A stretch of DNA of 64,000 bases from Malus domestica (Eukaryota > Streptophyta > Magnoliopsida > Rosales > Rosaceae): contig NC_091673.1 in the NCBI RefSeq assembly GCF_042453785.1, positions 9,333,501 through 9,397,500 of the forward strand, in the 5' to 3' direction. Below, piece after piece: positions 37,320 through 51,022 of this stretch. The notes under the pieces were generated by a model that was given only the letters and a program-made list of their open reading frames with translations, did no database searches and had not been told where the DNA came from. Within the stretch, counting starts at the first letter, position 1. Every line of letters begins with the position of its first letter. A program made the translations under genes and the position numbers.

Positions 37320-38637
37320 TTAAGCTGGCTTTCTGTGTTCCTCTGTAAGTAATATGGAAGCGGAAGTCGGTGTAGCGTCCGCCAGAGACCCGAACTGGGT
37401 AGAGCTAGGCTCTAGCGCAGACGAAAATTGAGGTTCCAAGCAACATGGTCTCTGAGGTATATTATTATGTATATGATGTAGGAATTAGGACAGTTCAGAA
37501 GATTCAAAATGTAGTTTAACAACATAATGATTAATGATAAATAATCTTCCAGCTTAGTACCTCGGAAGCAGATGGATTTGCACTTTGGTTCAGCTCGCAG
37601 ATGTACAGCATGAGATCCACCGAAGCAAGCTGCGCAGAGAGGCACTGCGCAAGGAAAAACAAGACCTGGACTGTTTTAGTGATCGTATATATACCAGGTT
37701 TTTCCTTTTAATTCAAGCAATATTCTAATTAATCTAATCGAAAATACGGGAGATTAAGCAAGCTTCTTCTAGCAATTAAAGGTGGAAGTAAATAGTAATT
37801 TATTACCTCGACTTGATTCTGCAGTAACTGGACGTATTTGATGATCTCGTCCAATATCTGAGCCTTGCCAGTTATCTTTAATTGTCATGCATATAAAATG
37901 AAAGATTTTAACTCTCAACTACTAATTTTCTCTGAGAAAATCGTGTGAAAAATACCCAAAACTTGAATATAAGTCCGTACCTGATCACAACCAGGAACAA
38001 GGGACTGCAAAAGTTTCATTCTCGTACTGATTTTCTCCCTTCTTGCCTGGAAAATCAAACTTTAAATTTACGTAAATTTCAAGTTATTTCGTAAAAAAAT
38101 ATGGGAGAGTCGTGCCTCTGCGTAGCCAAGTTGACTAGATTAGAACATCGCTCTAGCAGTTTAGATTCGATAGAATATCGCTCGAAGTCAAAACAAAACA
38201 GGAAGAACTTGTAAATAAAATACCCTTTCAGCAAGGCTGTGACTATTAGTTGCTTGACCCCTTCTTGCTTTCACACGAACCCCATCTCTTTGGAATTGGA
38301 CCTCTTTATCTGCAGCAGCAACTTTGCTCTGTTTATTTGCTCTGTTTTTGCTCATCTGTTTGGCGAGCTTCTCTTCTTCCTAACCAAGATTAACCACAAA
38401 AAATTAATTAAGTGTTAATTGCATCATTTCACACAAGAAAATAAAACCCAATTCCCAAATCACCACCCCAACCATTCTAATTGTGAACAAGACCCTGACC
38501 CAACGACGAATCTTCTGCTGCTTAAGGAAGAAAAAAAATCCCAAACCACCCAAAAAACAAAACCCAATTCCCAAACTTTCAAGAAAATGAAAACCCAACT
38601 CCCCAAATGCAGCGTGAAATGCTACCTGCGAAACCAT
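37320..38637 (-). CDS. bHLH transcription factor, BEE/bHLH137-type group
   Basis: Six coding exons on the minus strand: 38626-38637 (MVSQ), 38224-38379, 37981-38046, 37807-37875, 37561-37644 and 37320-37451, all phase 0 with GT-AG borders, giving 172 aa. The basic region is RRGQATNSHSLAERARREKI with the His-Glu-Arg pattern of E-box binders. Helix 1 is MKLLQSLVPGCDQ; the loop and helix 2 are ITGKAQILDEIIKYVQLLQN, followed by QVECLSAQLASV. This matches group XII (BEE, CIB, bHLH137), nuclear dimeric regulators of growth and light/hormone responses. The first coding exon is only 12 nt; its CAG|GTAGCA donor and the joined frame support it. The N-terminus is very short for the group, so an upstream start cannot be excluded. 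Confidence 0.83.
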
Positions 38638-39312
38638 TTTCTTCCTCTGTTTTCTCCACTAGGGTTTTTGAGTCATGAGCACCACGACATGTATGTTTCA
38701 AGTAGTTCAACTTTCAATGCATGTAGCACTGAAAGGGACTAATCCAATATGCCCCATGAGCCAGCTTTCGAGTATCGAGAAGCTCATCAATTTATAAGGT
38801 TTCATGGATTTGGACACGCAGGGGAATCTCCTGAGGTTTTTCTCCCATCTGAGTTAGTATAATTGGAGAGAAACAGGCGGTGATAGGGATCGGTTGCTTT
38901 GTTTCCCGAAATGGGGTAGACAGTTTCTTGGCTCTTGGGGCACGAAATACGAGCGGAGAGAGCTATCTGGGTGGGGGAGGTAATGGGGAAAAAGGCCAAA
39001 GGCTGCAAAATTATGAGTAGCTTGGGTGTTGAACTGTAAAGTTCGATGGGTCTGGTTCTTCATGATACATGTGATAGATACGTTGGCTGATGAGACTGAG
39101 AGGGAGAGTGGGCCTTTTGTTTGAGAATCAGAGAGACTCAGAGGAAAGCACCACATCATGTGAAGTTTTATTCTTTTATGTATCAACGCATGCATGTAAT
39201 TGTTTCAAATTTAAAAGTTTGTGATGTTTCGCTTATTTCTTTTCAGTTGTGAACGAGAGGTTTTGCATTTAAATATTGTGAAAACGAATTCGATACTAAT
39301 ATATTCTGAAAG

Positions 39313-39478
39313 AGGATCTTCTTCAGATCATTAAATTTCATCCGTTCATCGTATATTGTGCGGTCATAAATTCTTGTAAATTTTTTTTATTCAAAATTGA
39401 ATATAAACAGTAGCTGATGAAAATTGATCACACGATGAACAATAAACGAACACGATTAGAGGATCCGGAGAAGATCCT
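39313..39478. repeat. Inverted-repeat element (GAGGATC ends)
   Basis: The left end GAGGATCTTCTTCAGATC is inverted at the right end as GGATCCGGAGAAGATCCTC, and inner parts (GTTCATCGT / ACGATGAAC) also pair. MITE-like. No target duplication was confirmed. Confidence 0.6.
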
Positions 39479-41680
39479 CGTACATATATTCTCTCATATA
39501 TGATTGTAAATATATCGTTTGTGTCAAGAAAAATAAAACAAAAAAGTCTTTTATGTTAGCAGTATTTTCATATGTACCTTTTATATTTTTCTTTTCGTTT
39601 ACTTATGCAATCTTGCAACGTTTTAATAATTAAACCTTATATTTTCTCTGTCACCCGTTAAAGATCAATGATGTGAAAGATTAACTAAAAGTCATAAATC
39701 GTTTAGTAGTTTGACTAATTTATAAAATTTCAATGTTTAATTGAAAAGTGTGGTCTATTTTTTTTTTTTTTCATATAACAATTCGACAATTAAACAATTT
39801 CAAATTTAATTAATTTTTAAAAATAATTGGTAATCATAAACTTAAAAAAAGTCAATTATGATCATTAAACAACATTATCTATACTACTAAGAAAATGCTA
39901 AACCTCTTTCAAAAAATTGTGAGGCATATGTCCCTAGCACTTACTGTATTAACAATTTTAATTATCAATGATATTCATTTAAAACTGCAAATGAATTATT
40001 AAAATATAAAACAATCTCCAATTCTCATTTTTTCCTCACATGTTTTCTTTGCAATAACTCCCCTCAAATGCTCTATACACGCATAGCATGTGGGCAATTG
40101 CTAATAAAATCATAAAAGAAATCAGAAGATAGAACGAGAAAAATGCTAACATTTATGTTAAATAAATTTATATAAAACTATCATATATGACACTTTAAAA
40201 GATCACACAATGCAATGTAAGCAATACAATACAATGTCGAATTTTTAGTAACCGAATTTCCAATATAAACCTTTTTATTTCTTATATTATATTATTACTA
40301 GAATATGGGCACACACAAAGCGTGTAAGAAATTTTTTTATTTTTTATTTTTTGAAATAGAAGGAGAGAGGGAGAGAATGATAGAGAATGTGGGAGTGAGA
40401 AGTTTTTTTTTTTTTTTTTAATTAGAGATATATTATGATTATATGTATGTGAGACTTTGAAAAAAAAACAACAAAATTTGGTTGTGTGAAATTACATTTC
40501 TATCCCATATTTCTTATTCATGTTCTGTTTTAATTGAAATGATAAACTGATAATTTCATAAAATTTTGGTTGACAATGAGTGTTTTATTAATTAGTAGAG
40601 ATTAGTTTATTTTATTTTATTTTTGTATTTGAGATGAATTTTGCTTAGGGACCTCATAATTCAAACTCAAACAACCCAGTAATAATCGGTCCAATAAGGA
40701 GAGATTAAATCGTCTCAGCTGGAGCCCCATTTGTTCATTTCATCATAACTATGGGCTCAAACATCTCTTCTCCATCTACTACGAGCTTGAATTCTCTGCT
40801 TTCATTTATGTCCCCTTCCGTCCTCCCTTTTTAATTTAGAGCATTTAAAATAAATCTGACCGTTTGAAATTTTACCGCATATTTAAAGAGCCTCATCAAA
40901 TATGCGGCACAATTCCATGCCATCAGATTTATTTTGAACAATCTAGATTAAAAAAAGAGGGTAAGCGAGAATAAAAATAGGAAGGGAGATAATTCTCCTC
41001 CATCTACTACATTGGTTTTCTTCGGTCTGAACACTGAAGTGGTTGTGTGTACTTTGTGGGAGTGTACCATGTTCAAGTGTTGGCTGTGTTGTCCTCAAAG
41101 TGGTAGTGATGTGGTTGGAGCCGGGGAGTGTAATGTACAACGACACCCAGCTTACCACTAGAGGAAGCAATGCTTACTTGTCCAATGACATTAGCACATG
41201 CATTTTCCTAAGAATTTGTAACTCACATCAGATTTCGAGTTATTTATTTTTACAACTAATTAGAAGCGTTACAAATTTGAATTTTCTTCCATCGGTAAAA
41301 AAAAATCAAATTTTCTTCAATAGTTCGGACTTCTCAATAATACGAAAATGAACCGTCATGATTAAATTGAGAAAATATTGTTTTTGCTTACTTGTTAGTC
41401 TTATGAATATGCTATTGAAGACTTATCCCAAAAAGATTATATGAAGTTGGTGTACTTTTGTTTTCCATGTTGCCTTTGAAATTCAAGTTGTTCAACTTTG
41501 AGTTGGCTACATATCATAAAGCTTTGTGACAGATATATATTTGCACCCACAATAGTTGGCTAGACCAAGTGCGTTCAATACTACAAATAGTTAATCACAT
41601 TTGCTGCAAAATAAAAACCGGGAAAATGTTGGTGCCGAAAAAGCAAAACACCAAAAACAATGGAAAAAACCGACTACTTA

Positions 41681-41941
41681 GGTACCATTTGGTACGTGGG
41701 ACGGGAAGGAACGGAGTCGGACGAGGCGTTCCGTTCTATGTTTGGTGCGCCTAAAACGGGTGGAACGCGATGTTCCACAAGACGAATTTTGAGTGAATTT
41801 TCGTTCCGCCTCACGGAACACAAAATTATAATCTCTCCGTCTCCTTCTTCTTCCTTTGTTTTCATCTGAGGGTATATTTGTTCCCTCTCCGTTCCGTTCC
41901 GTCCTGTCTTGTCCTGTCCCGTCTGCATACCAAACGATACC
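41681..41941. mobile_element. 261-bp Tourist-like MITE
   Basis: The ends GGTACCATTTGGTACG and, inverted, GGTATCGTTTGGTATG form terminal repeats, followed by GGACGGGA-type pairing inside. TTA flanks both ends (41678-41680, 41942-41944), the 3-bp target typical of PIF/Harbinger elements. It contains GTTCCGTTCCG repeats and no transposase. Confidence 0.85.
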
Positions 41942-42624
41942 TTAATGAACACAAAGATCACTAATAGCAAGAAAATACGAATCACAAACAGCAACAACAT
42001 TTTATGTGTAAAACTTTATAATAGAACTTGTAATAGAACTTGGTTAAGTGTAAAACTTGTAATGGAACTTGGTTCGATTAAGTTTGGTTTTCAAATTATT
42101 AAAACTTATGGTGAACTACTAAAATGTATATTAAGCTCACTAACATAGAGTTTAACTAATTACAAGTTTTGAAAATTCATCAAGGCTGATCATTTTCATT
42201 AAAAAGAACGAGAGTTGAAATATCCGAAATAACTTTAAAATCTCTAAAATAATCTTGGAAGTGACCAGAATGAAAAGTTGAAATGTTTGAAATAATCTTG
42301 AAAATAAGTCATCTACCTTGCACATGATTTATTTTAATTTTTAGATAGAAAACTTAATACAGATAGGATCCGATGACCAATTAATAATTTTTGAAACTTA
42401 ATACGATAAATCGCTTAAAATTTTAATTTATACGATAAATTAAAAATATGAATACAAGTTTATATGATATTTCAAAAGTTTACTCTTAATTTTATTACAT
42501 CAATTTTAATAATTTTTTATGAATTGATGTGACGGCAAAAGAGGCGAAAAAGAAAATGGAATAGTGTTTGGGCGGCGATCCATCCAAGCGTCCAGGTCAT
42601 AACCCACAACTAGTCAAATGAGGA

Positions 42625-42790
42625 AAGGATCTTTTTCGGATTTCTTCATTCTAATTCATTAAATTCGAAAATTAAGATCGTTAAAATTTGATCTAACAGG
42701 TACAAATTAAGATTACAAATTAGATTAAATTTCAACGATTCGGATATTCAGATTTGATAGATTTAAAAGAATGGATCCGGAAAGAATCCA
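42625..42790. repeat. Imperfect inverted-repeat element (GGATC ends)
   Basis: GGATCTTTTTCGGAT at the left is mirrored by ATCCGGAAAGAATCC at the right. Inner segments (AAGATCGTTAAAATTTGATC / GATTAAATTTCAACGATT) also pair imperfectly. It resembles the 39313-39478 element at its tips. Confidence 0.55.
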
Positions 42791-42985
42791 AAATGAAACA
42801 AACTCCCACCGAGACAAAATTACCAATTTATTCCTAATGGAGCCAATTTGCTTTTGTCATTTAAATCCCTCACCTGGATCACCTAGCTTTTTACGACCAA
42901 AAAGAAAAAAGGATCACCTAGCTTTTCCGGATTGATAACGTGGACGGTCCAGATTTAAACTCATTGCGTGTACTAGATTCCCTCG

Positions 42986-43371
42986 TCCTTATAAACTCTC
43001 TCCCCTTCGCCTCTTCTGCTCTTTAATCTCTCATCTCTCATCTCTCATCTCGTCCTTTTCTCTTATTTTTCTGTAATATTTTTTTCCTCTCCCGATCGGA
43101 AAGCGTAAATAATCCCAAAGATCGGGATCTCAAAACTCCGCCAAACAGATCTGAAAACCCAGAAATTTCTACGAAAGATTCAGATTCTTTTCATTTCTTG
43201 AATCCGATCGTAATTTACGGCGTTAAATTTCCATATTCTGGAAAAAAAAAATATAAAAAGAGGAAAAATTAAACCCTAAAAGTCAATTTTGTGTAAGCGA
43301 AAGATATTATGTAATTTGTCTGTGGAAATTATTTTGGTGGTGGGAAAATTTGGATAATTTTTTAGCGATTT
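42986..43371 (+). promoter_or_regulatory. CPL3 core promoter and 5' leader
   Basis: A TATA-like CTTATAAAC (around 42988-42996) is followed by a pyrimidine-rich stretch with repeated CTCATCT units (43028-43055), typical of plant transcription starts and leaders. The exact start site cannot be read from sequence. Confidence 0.5.
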
Positions 43372-46300
43372 ATGGTCGCTGGTGGATTTGGGTGGAACAA
43401 TTTCATAGAAATCGAGGAAATTTTAGGGGGTGGTGTGATGGGGAAAGACGATGAAAGTGCGAAAGTGGTTGAAGATGTAGAAGAAGGGGAAATTTCGGAT
43501 TCGACTTCGGTGGAGGAGATCAGTGAGGAAGATTTTGTCAAGCAGGAGAAGCAGCAGGAAGTTAAGGTGGTGGTTCCGCTGCCGCCGCCACCCAAGGATC
43601 AGTCTAAATCCAACGGCGGAGATGATGCTAGGGTTTGGACGATGCGCGACATCTACAACTACCCGGGATTTCGGGGGTACAGGTCCGGCTTGGTTAACCT
43701 CGCTTGGGCTCAGGCCGTACAGAATAAGCCGCTCAATCAGCTTCTGCAGGTGAATGACCCCGACGAGAAATTGAAGCGATCGTCGTCGTCGCCGTCGTTG
43801 ATTTCGTCCGAAAGGAGCAACGCGAAGGAAGTGGATGGAGTGGTGATTGTTGATAGTGGTGATGAAATGGATGCTGAGAAGGAGGAAGGGGAGTTGGAGG
43901 AGGGCGAGATTGATTTGGATTCGGAGCCTGCCGATGGCGAAAACACGGCGGCAGCTGAGGAGGCTAGAGATGGTGTTTTGGTTTGTGATGATATGGATGT
44001 TGATAATTCCGAGACTGGTTTGAAGAAGCGAGTGAGCTCGATTCGGGAGGCTTTGGAAAGCGTTACTGTAAATGAAGCAGAGAAGTAAGTGAACTGATTG
44101 CTGTCGAAATCCGATTGATTGGTGAATTGTGGGAGTGAAATGATGATTGCCCAGTTTGAGTAATTTGCTCTGTAGCTGTTAGACAATGTTTTCTTACAGT
44201 TTGGTTTATGTTTTGTAGATCATTTGGGGATGTTTGTCTCCAGTTACTCAACACTTTGGAGAGCTTGCGCGGAGTGCTTTCGGAAACTAATGTTTCCACA
44301 AAGGAAGCTCTTGTTCAACCGTCCTTCACTGCAGTACAAGCTATCAGCTCTGTAAGCCACTAAGAATTGCTCACATTGATGTTGTTCTGTCCCGATATTT
44401 CCAGATTCTGGTTATTGAAGTTGTAGAGGTTTGATTGCTGTTTGTTGCAGGTGTTCTGCTCAATGAGACCTGACCAAAAGGAACAAAACAAAGATATTAT
44501 ATCAAGGTTCTTATGAGTCCGATGCTCTTTTTTTTGTTATTAGAGTTTCTATTCCCGTCGATAGTGGAGTTATTTCCTTTGTTTTGTTTTTGGTAACAGG
44601 GTACTTTCTTCTGTGAAGAATGATCCTCCTCTTCTTGCCCCTGAGCAGATAAAAGAGGTGCATTTTTTGCTGTCCTAAGTGTAATCAGTTTAGTATACTT
44701 AGTTGATGTTATAAAGTATTGACACGGTTTCTAATTTCTCCCAGATAGGGGTCATGATATCCTCTGTGGATTCCCCTGATGTTTTCCTCCAAACTAGAGC
44801 AGCCATTACAGATAATGAGATACAGGTTATTGGTGGGGTTAATAATAAGAATTCTGAAGCTGTACATGCTGGTTCTTCAGCTAATTTTGCTTCAGACACT
44901 GTTGTATCTGGGGTTTATAGCAATCCATTTGTGTTGTCCGAAGTACCAAGACCAGGAGTATCTATTTTGAAGGGTAGGAGGGTCGTGCTTCCCCTGTTAG
45001 ACACTCACAAGGATCATGATGCAGATAGCCTTCCTTCTCCAACACGAGAATCCCCATCATGTTTTCCTGTTCAGAACACATTGGTTGTTACTGATAGGAT
45101 GGTAAAACCACAGCCTGATACCTCTAGGGTGACGCCAAATGCTGGAGGTTCTGGATTGCATCCTTATGATACTGATGCTCTTAAAGCTGTATCCACTTAT
45201 CAACAAATTAATCGGACTTCTTTTTTCATGAGCGAAAGACTTCCAAGTCCAACCCCATCAGAAGACGGCGATAATGGGGATGATGATACTGTTGGAGAGA
45301 TTTCTAGTTCTTGTGCTAGTAATTTAAGAACAGGTCCTCCTATTTCGGGACAGCAAGTTGTTTCTCCCTTCCCTATTCCTGTGGGTAGCTCCAGCATGCA
45401 AGAACGATTTACAGGTAAAAGTGCTGCCCCTGCAAGTTCTGGATCTAATATCACCATAAAAGCTCCAACTAGGAATAGAGATCCTAGGCTTCGGTTGTCC
45501 AATTCTGATATGGGTGCCTTGAATCTCAACCCACAGCCCTTGACAGTGCATAGTGCACCTAAAGTAGATTCAGTTATAACGTTAAGCTCGAGAAAGCAAA
45601 AACCCCTTGAGGATTCTAAATTTGATGGTCCTGCATTAAAGAGGCAAAGGAATACATTGGATAACTCAGGTTTTGTTAAAGATCCAAAAACTGCTTCTGG
45701 AAGTGGTGGCTGGTTGGAGGACATTGGTGGTGTTGGACCTCATTTAATTAGCAAGAATCAGACAGTGGAGAACACACAGTCTGATCCCAGACAGGTGGTT
45801 AATGATGTAAGTAGTTCTAGTACTGCTGATGGAAACTCCAATGGCCCAAACAGTTCAAATGAGCCTTTGTCGGTGATGGATTTAAGCACGGCTTCCCTGC
45901 CTGCGTTAGTTAAGGACATTGCTGTGAATTCTGCAATATTTAAAGATATTGCTGTGAATCCAACCATGCTGTTAAACATACTTAAGCTGGGACAGCAGCA
46001 AAGGTTAGCTGCAGAAGCCCAGCAGAAGGCTGCTGATCCTGAAAAAAGCATGACAAATCCTATAAGCTCAAGTTCAATACTAAGATCAAATGCATCGGTG
46101 AGTGTTCCTTCAAAGACCACAGCCATGTTGCAGACACTAGCAGGAACACTTCCCGTTAGTTCACAAAAAGCTCCGACGGTTAGTGCTTGTGTACTTATAT
46201 CCTTTTCCTAACTGTTGTTTTAGAATGGACTAAAGCATGTGTTTTTTGCAATTTCTTCCTATTCTGTATGATTGCCCCGATATATTTCAGTTTTCCTAAT

Positions 46301-48722
46301 TATTGATTTAGTTTAATTTTTTATCTTCTCTTTTTTAATGTTCTGTTTTTAACGGATGGGTTGTTGGATAACCTTTTGTACTATTTAGATCCATAAGTCA
46401 TGTTACAAGTTATAAAAACTCTTAGCGTTGCAAATTTTGCAGGATGAGTCAGGGAAAGTCCGCATGAAACCCCGTGACCCTCGCCGTGTTCTCCATGCTA
46501 ATGCACTTCAAAAGAATGGGAGTCTGGGACAAGAGCAGTTCAGAAATATTGTAACCCCGCTGTCAAGCAGCCAGGGGAATAAGGATAATCTTAATGGCCA
46601 AGAGCACGATGGTCAGGCGGATATGAAGCTAGTCACTTCTCAATCAGTAGAGGCCCCTGACATTGCTCGCCAATTCACAAAGAATCTGAAAAATATTGCT
46701 GATATCATGTCTGTTTCTAATGGATCAACGAGTCCAGCAATCGCTTCTCAGAGTGTTTCTTCCCAACCAGTTCCAATCAAGAATGAGAGAATAGATCCAA
46801 AGACTGAGGAGCAGGGTACTGGAAGTATTTCTGCTTCTGAAGCAGCTGCAGCATGTCCCTCTCCTTCTGCCCCCATGTGGGGAGATGTTGAACATCTGTT
46901 TGAAGGATATGATGACCAGCAAAAAGCCGCTATCCAGAGAGAGAGAGCAAGGAGGATAGAAGAACAGAAGAAAATGTTTGCAGCTCGCAAGCTTTGCCTC
47001 GTCTTGGATCTAGATCACACACTTCTTAATTCAGCTAAGGTAGGATTTGGTCCTTGTGACCAGTGATTATAAGGGACCGTTTCCTCTGTAAATTTGTTCT
47101 AACTTATATTATCCTTTTCAGTTTATTGAAGTAGACCCAGTGCATGATGAGATTTTGAGAAAGAAAGAGGAACAGGATCGTGAAAAACCACAGCGACATC
47201 TCTTTCGATTCCATCACATGGGAATGTGGACCAAATTACGTCCTGGGGTTTGGAATTTTTTGGAGAGGGTAATTTTGTATATAAAATTTATTTTGGCATA
47301 AATTCTCATTTTGTGGTTTATTTGAAAGTGGAGAATTCATTGCATTGCCTCTTTGGACATCAGGCTAGTCAACTTTTTGAGTTGCATCTTTACACAATGG
47401 GGAACAAGCTATATGCAACGGAAATGGCAAAGGTGCTAGATCCAACAGGGGTACTTTTTGCTGGACGAGTTATTTCTAGAGGCGACGATGGAGATCCTGA
47501 TGATGGTGATGCTCCGAAGAGTAAGGATCTGGAAGGAGTTTTGGGTATGGAATCAGCTGTTGTGATTATAGATGATTCTGTGAGGGTCTGGCCGCATAAC
47601 AAAATGAACTTGATAGTTGTGGAACGGTAACCATGCTTCAATTTAAGATATAATAATCCTTACTGTCTCTGTACTTTGATGGGCTTGCTTGCCTTGTTAC
47701 CTAATGCTTATGTATGAATGCTTTTGCAGGTATACGTACTTTCCTTGTAGCAGACGACAATTTGGACTTTTAGGTCCCTCTCTGCTCGAGATTGACCATG
47801 ATGAGAGACAAGAAGATGGGACTTTGGCATCCTCATTGTCGGTGAGGATGCCGCTCAACTTTCTAAGACTGCAGATAATTTTGCATGTTTCTGTTTGATT
47901 ATCTGTTCATTTGCTTCTCTGGTTCATTGAGAGTAATCAATAATCTGTTATTTTGTCTGTACAGGTTATTGAGAAGATGCATCAGATCTTTTTCTCCCAT
48001 CCCTCCCTAGATGAAGCAGATGTTAGAAATATTCTAGCCTCTGAGCAGCGGAAGATTTTGAACGGTTGTCGTATAGTATTTAGCAGGGTATTTCCAGTTG
48101 GTGAGGTCAATCCTCACCTACATCCGCTGTGGCAGACAGCTGAACAGTTTGGTGCTGTGTGCACCAACTATATAGATGACCAGGTCACCCATGTAGTTGC
48201 CAATTCCCTCGGGACTGACAAGGTATTGTTTCTCCCATAATCTATGCCATGAGAACGAATTACTAAGACTTGATATCATTTAGAAATATGATTTTCGGGC
48301 CTTCCCAGCTACTCTTGATTACCTGAAAAAGAAAAAAAGAAAGAAAGAAACAAAGAGAGAGAACAACCCAAAACTCTGACGCCTCTGCCAGAAAAGCCTT
48401 GAAAAAACCGAAAAAAAAATTAACTTTTAGAAATCTTACTTCAGTGTTTTTCTCAGCTTTCCTTTCTGCTACGTTCTTTTGCGTTGAGGCATGACATTAA
48501 TTGTTTGAGCAGGTGAATTGGGCTATTTCTTCGGGGAAATTTGTTGTCCATCCTGGCTGGTGAGAAATTATATCTTGTTTGTTCATATGTTTTCTTCGTC
48601 TTTGTTAATTTCTTTGGATTTTGAGTTCGACATGGTTTTCCCTCTCCTAATTAACCAGGGTGGAAGCATCAGCTTTGCTTTACAGGAGGGCAAATGAGCA
48701 GGATTTTGCCATTAAACCATAA
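43372..48722 (+). CDS. CPL3: RNA polymerase II CTD phosphatase-like 3
   Basis: Twelve coding exons join in frame: 43372-44084, 44219-44351, 44451-44506, 44600-44657, 44745-46178, 46443-47039, 47122-47268, 47364-47626, 47730-47841, 47965-48222, 48513-48559, 48659-48722; 1293 aa. A second ATG at 43438 (MGKDDE, 1271 aa) may be the real start, being closer to the family length (about 1240 aa). The N-terminus has EDVEEGEISD and WTMRDIYNYPG. The FCP1-like catalytic domain starts LDLDHTLLNSA (DxDxT motif across exons 6-7) and includes MWTKLRPGVWNFL and SAVVIIDDSVRVWPHN. A BRCT domain ends the protein (RIVFSRVFP, THVVANSLG, VVHPGWVEAS). CPL3 dephosphorylates the Pol II C-terminal domain in the nucleus and tempers stress, ABA and immune transcription. 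All exons look intact. Confidence 0.95.
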
Positions 48723-51022
48723 ACAATCAGCACCCTAACCCTTCTGATAACTAAAACTGATTAACATAGGATCAGGTGTCGCATTGGAGTCGGGATGGAA
48801 ACCTTAGATCATGCTGGGAGCAGCTAAGCCCTAGGCCTGACACTGGTCGGCGTCGTTTTGATTCGTGTTTTCCACCCCCCAAGGTTTTGCTTTCATGGTC
48901 GGTTTCATTGTGAGAAGAGGAATGAGGTGGTAAACTCTGGTCGAGCTTTAGTGGCTCTGTTTGGGCTCGATGGTTCTGGTTGGGTGTTGAGGATTGCCTG
49001 TCTCACATTTTGTTCCTGATCAAGTAAGAGATTGGTTGCCAGACATGGTCGCTTCGGGGACAAGGATTGCAAATGCCAAGTTTTCTAGATCCAAAACGTA
49101 AAATAAGAGATTGAAACCTAGTGATGGAGCAAATTGGCTGTGCTAGGAGGTAAATTTCGGTAAAGGATGATGAGCGTATGAAGGGAAAGGTGGCGGTGGG
49201 GGGTTGTCGGGGATACAAAACTGTATATATGGGGTACGAAAGACCAAGTCTGGCAAGGGAGAAAGTGGTCATCCAAAGCTTGAGGCAAGCATTTGGATAT
49301 TGGTACGGTGGGAAAAATGGCTGGGCTGGTTGTGATGGTGCCTGATTATAGTTAATCCTTGTCCCTAATCAGCTAACTTATGATTTAGCTATCGCATTCA
49401 CCTCCTAATTAAAATTGGTTTTCCAAGAAAGAAAACATCGAGGATAAGCGAGTTAACGGATTTTCATGCACACGAAGTATGTTGCAGAAGATTTTTCTGC
49501 CTGAATTCACCTTTTATATTTTTCTAACTTTTAACATATAGTTCGATACTAAATCCCGTTCTTTGTATCTTTCTTCTCACGTGACATACACACTAACGGT
49601 ACTGAACCCTTAACATATGGAATTTGGTAAACCTAAGGAGGACAACTACTATCTGTATTCTGCAGGGAGGAATGTCCGCTAATTCAGAAATCTTTTTTGG
49701 TTGAGGGGTTGCTGGTGCATTAAAGTTTAGGAGGCTATTTCGAGTAGTTGTCAAGAATTCAATGAGATTACATTTTTTAGCACTTCTGCATGGTTATGTA
49801 GGGAATGTGGACGTGAGCTTTATTATTTAGCAAACGCGATGGTTGCCTATACTTTAAAGCAACATTATTTGATGCAAAAGCAATGGTCCAAATCCATATT
49901 TTTATGACAAGTGGTTATATTTAAAAAAAAAAGATGTTGAACTGCAAGTGGTAAATTGAACTGGTGATCATGGTCTTCTTATTTAACTTACTATGTTTTG
50001 GGTTTGAATCTTCCTCCTCTTAATTTTTAACACAATACTTCTAATAAACGAAAAAAATTGTGAGGATTGGGGAGAGGGTCGAATATGCGTGTAAAAGACG
50101 GATGCATTGTCCCTATCAATTGGTTTAACCCACCTTTTTATGAAGGATGTTTTTTGAGGTAGAGTCTCTTTGTTGGCTTGATCTTTTTTATTTATTTATT
50201 TTAGTACATAGATATTTTTAGATTAGAGGAAGGGGGAATTCGGTTAAGCCACACATTGGGCAACCTAATTTAGTATCGAATTCTCCATCTACGAAATTTG
50301 AACATTAAGATTTCTCATTTTTAAGCGAAAAGAAATACAACTAGGTCGTAGTACTGAGTGAAAATTAAATATAATAAATTTGCAGTGACTATTTAAGGGA
50401 TTCATATTTAAATCGATAGATTGACTTCCCAAATTAACAAGATTTCTCTCGACTCTTTCAATTTCGGTCAATTTCACATTAATCATCCCAAATTAATTAC
50501 ATTATCGAATTTGATATTGAAAAAATAAATAATAATATAATATATTATAGACATTAAATAAGAACCTTTGATTCAATAATTATTTTGAAACTACGGTTTT
50601 GATTCTATCACATTCAACCTAATACCGTAATTTCCTTTTTTGAACAAAAAATATTTATTTACTCTAACGGAATGGGATGAGTTTTGCTTCACGATGAACT
50701 ATTAATAATGTGGTTCAAATTCGCCTCTGATGATAATCGATTAAAAAACCTCTAACTTACAGTGAGGAGGAATAACGTAGTAAAAATATAAGATTTTTTA
50801 TTTTTTTTTAAAATGCATGGCGAATATTTTAAAGGTCACAAAATCATATAATTTCAAACTTAAACTTTATTAAGAGTTAAGATGCGTCACATTCTCGAAA
50901 ATATTTTATTTTAAAGTCCTTAAAATCAGGAGGGATACTGACAAAGCGTGTAAAAGAGGGAGGAGGGTTTCTGGCTTCATAGCTTCAATCAACAGTGCCA
51001 GCATATAGCGGTGGAGAAGACG
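48723..51022. other. Interval between CPL3 and NET gene
   Basis: The first few hundred bases are probably CPL3 3' UTR. The rest is AT-rich and has a dispersed-repeat fragment near 50705-50785 (CCTCTAACTTACAGTGAGGA), related to those at 8890 and 9719. No gene seen. Confidence 0.5.

Larger units (their letters stand above)
38638..42985. other. Intergenic, transposon-rich
   Basis: It includes the bHLH promoter (38638 to about 39200), several small inverted-repeat elements (39313-39478, 41681-41941, 42625-42790), an imperfect short inverted repeat near 40855-40950 and poly-T tracts. No gene is seen; the open frames at 41043-41351 and 41569-42148 are element-derived or chance. Confidence 0.6.

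Noticed and set aside
43362-46126. Several minus-strand open frames opposite CPL3
   Set aside because: Antisense shadows of well-supported CPL3 exons.
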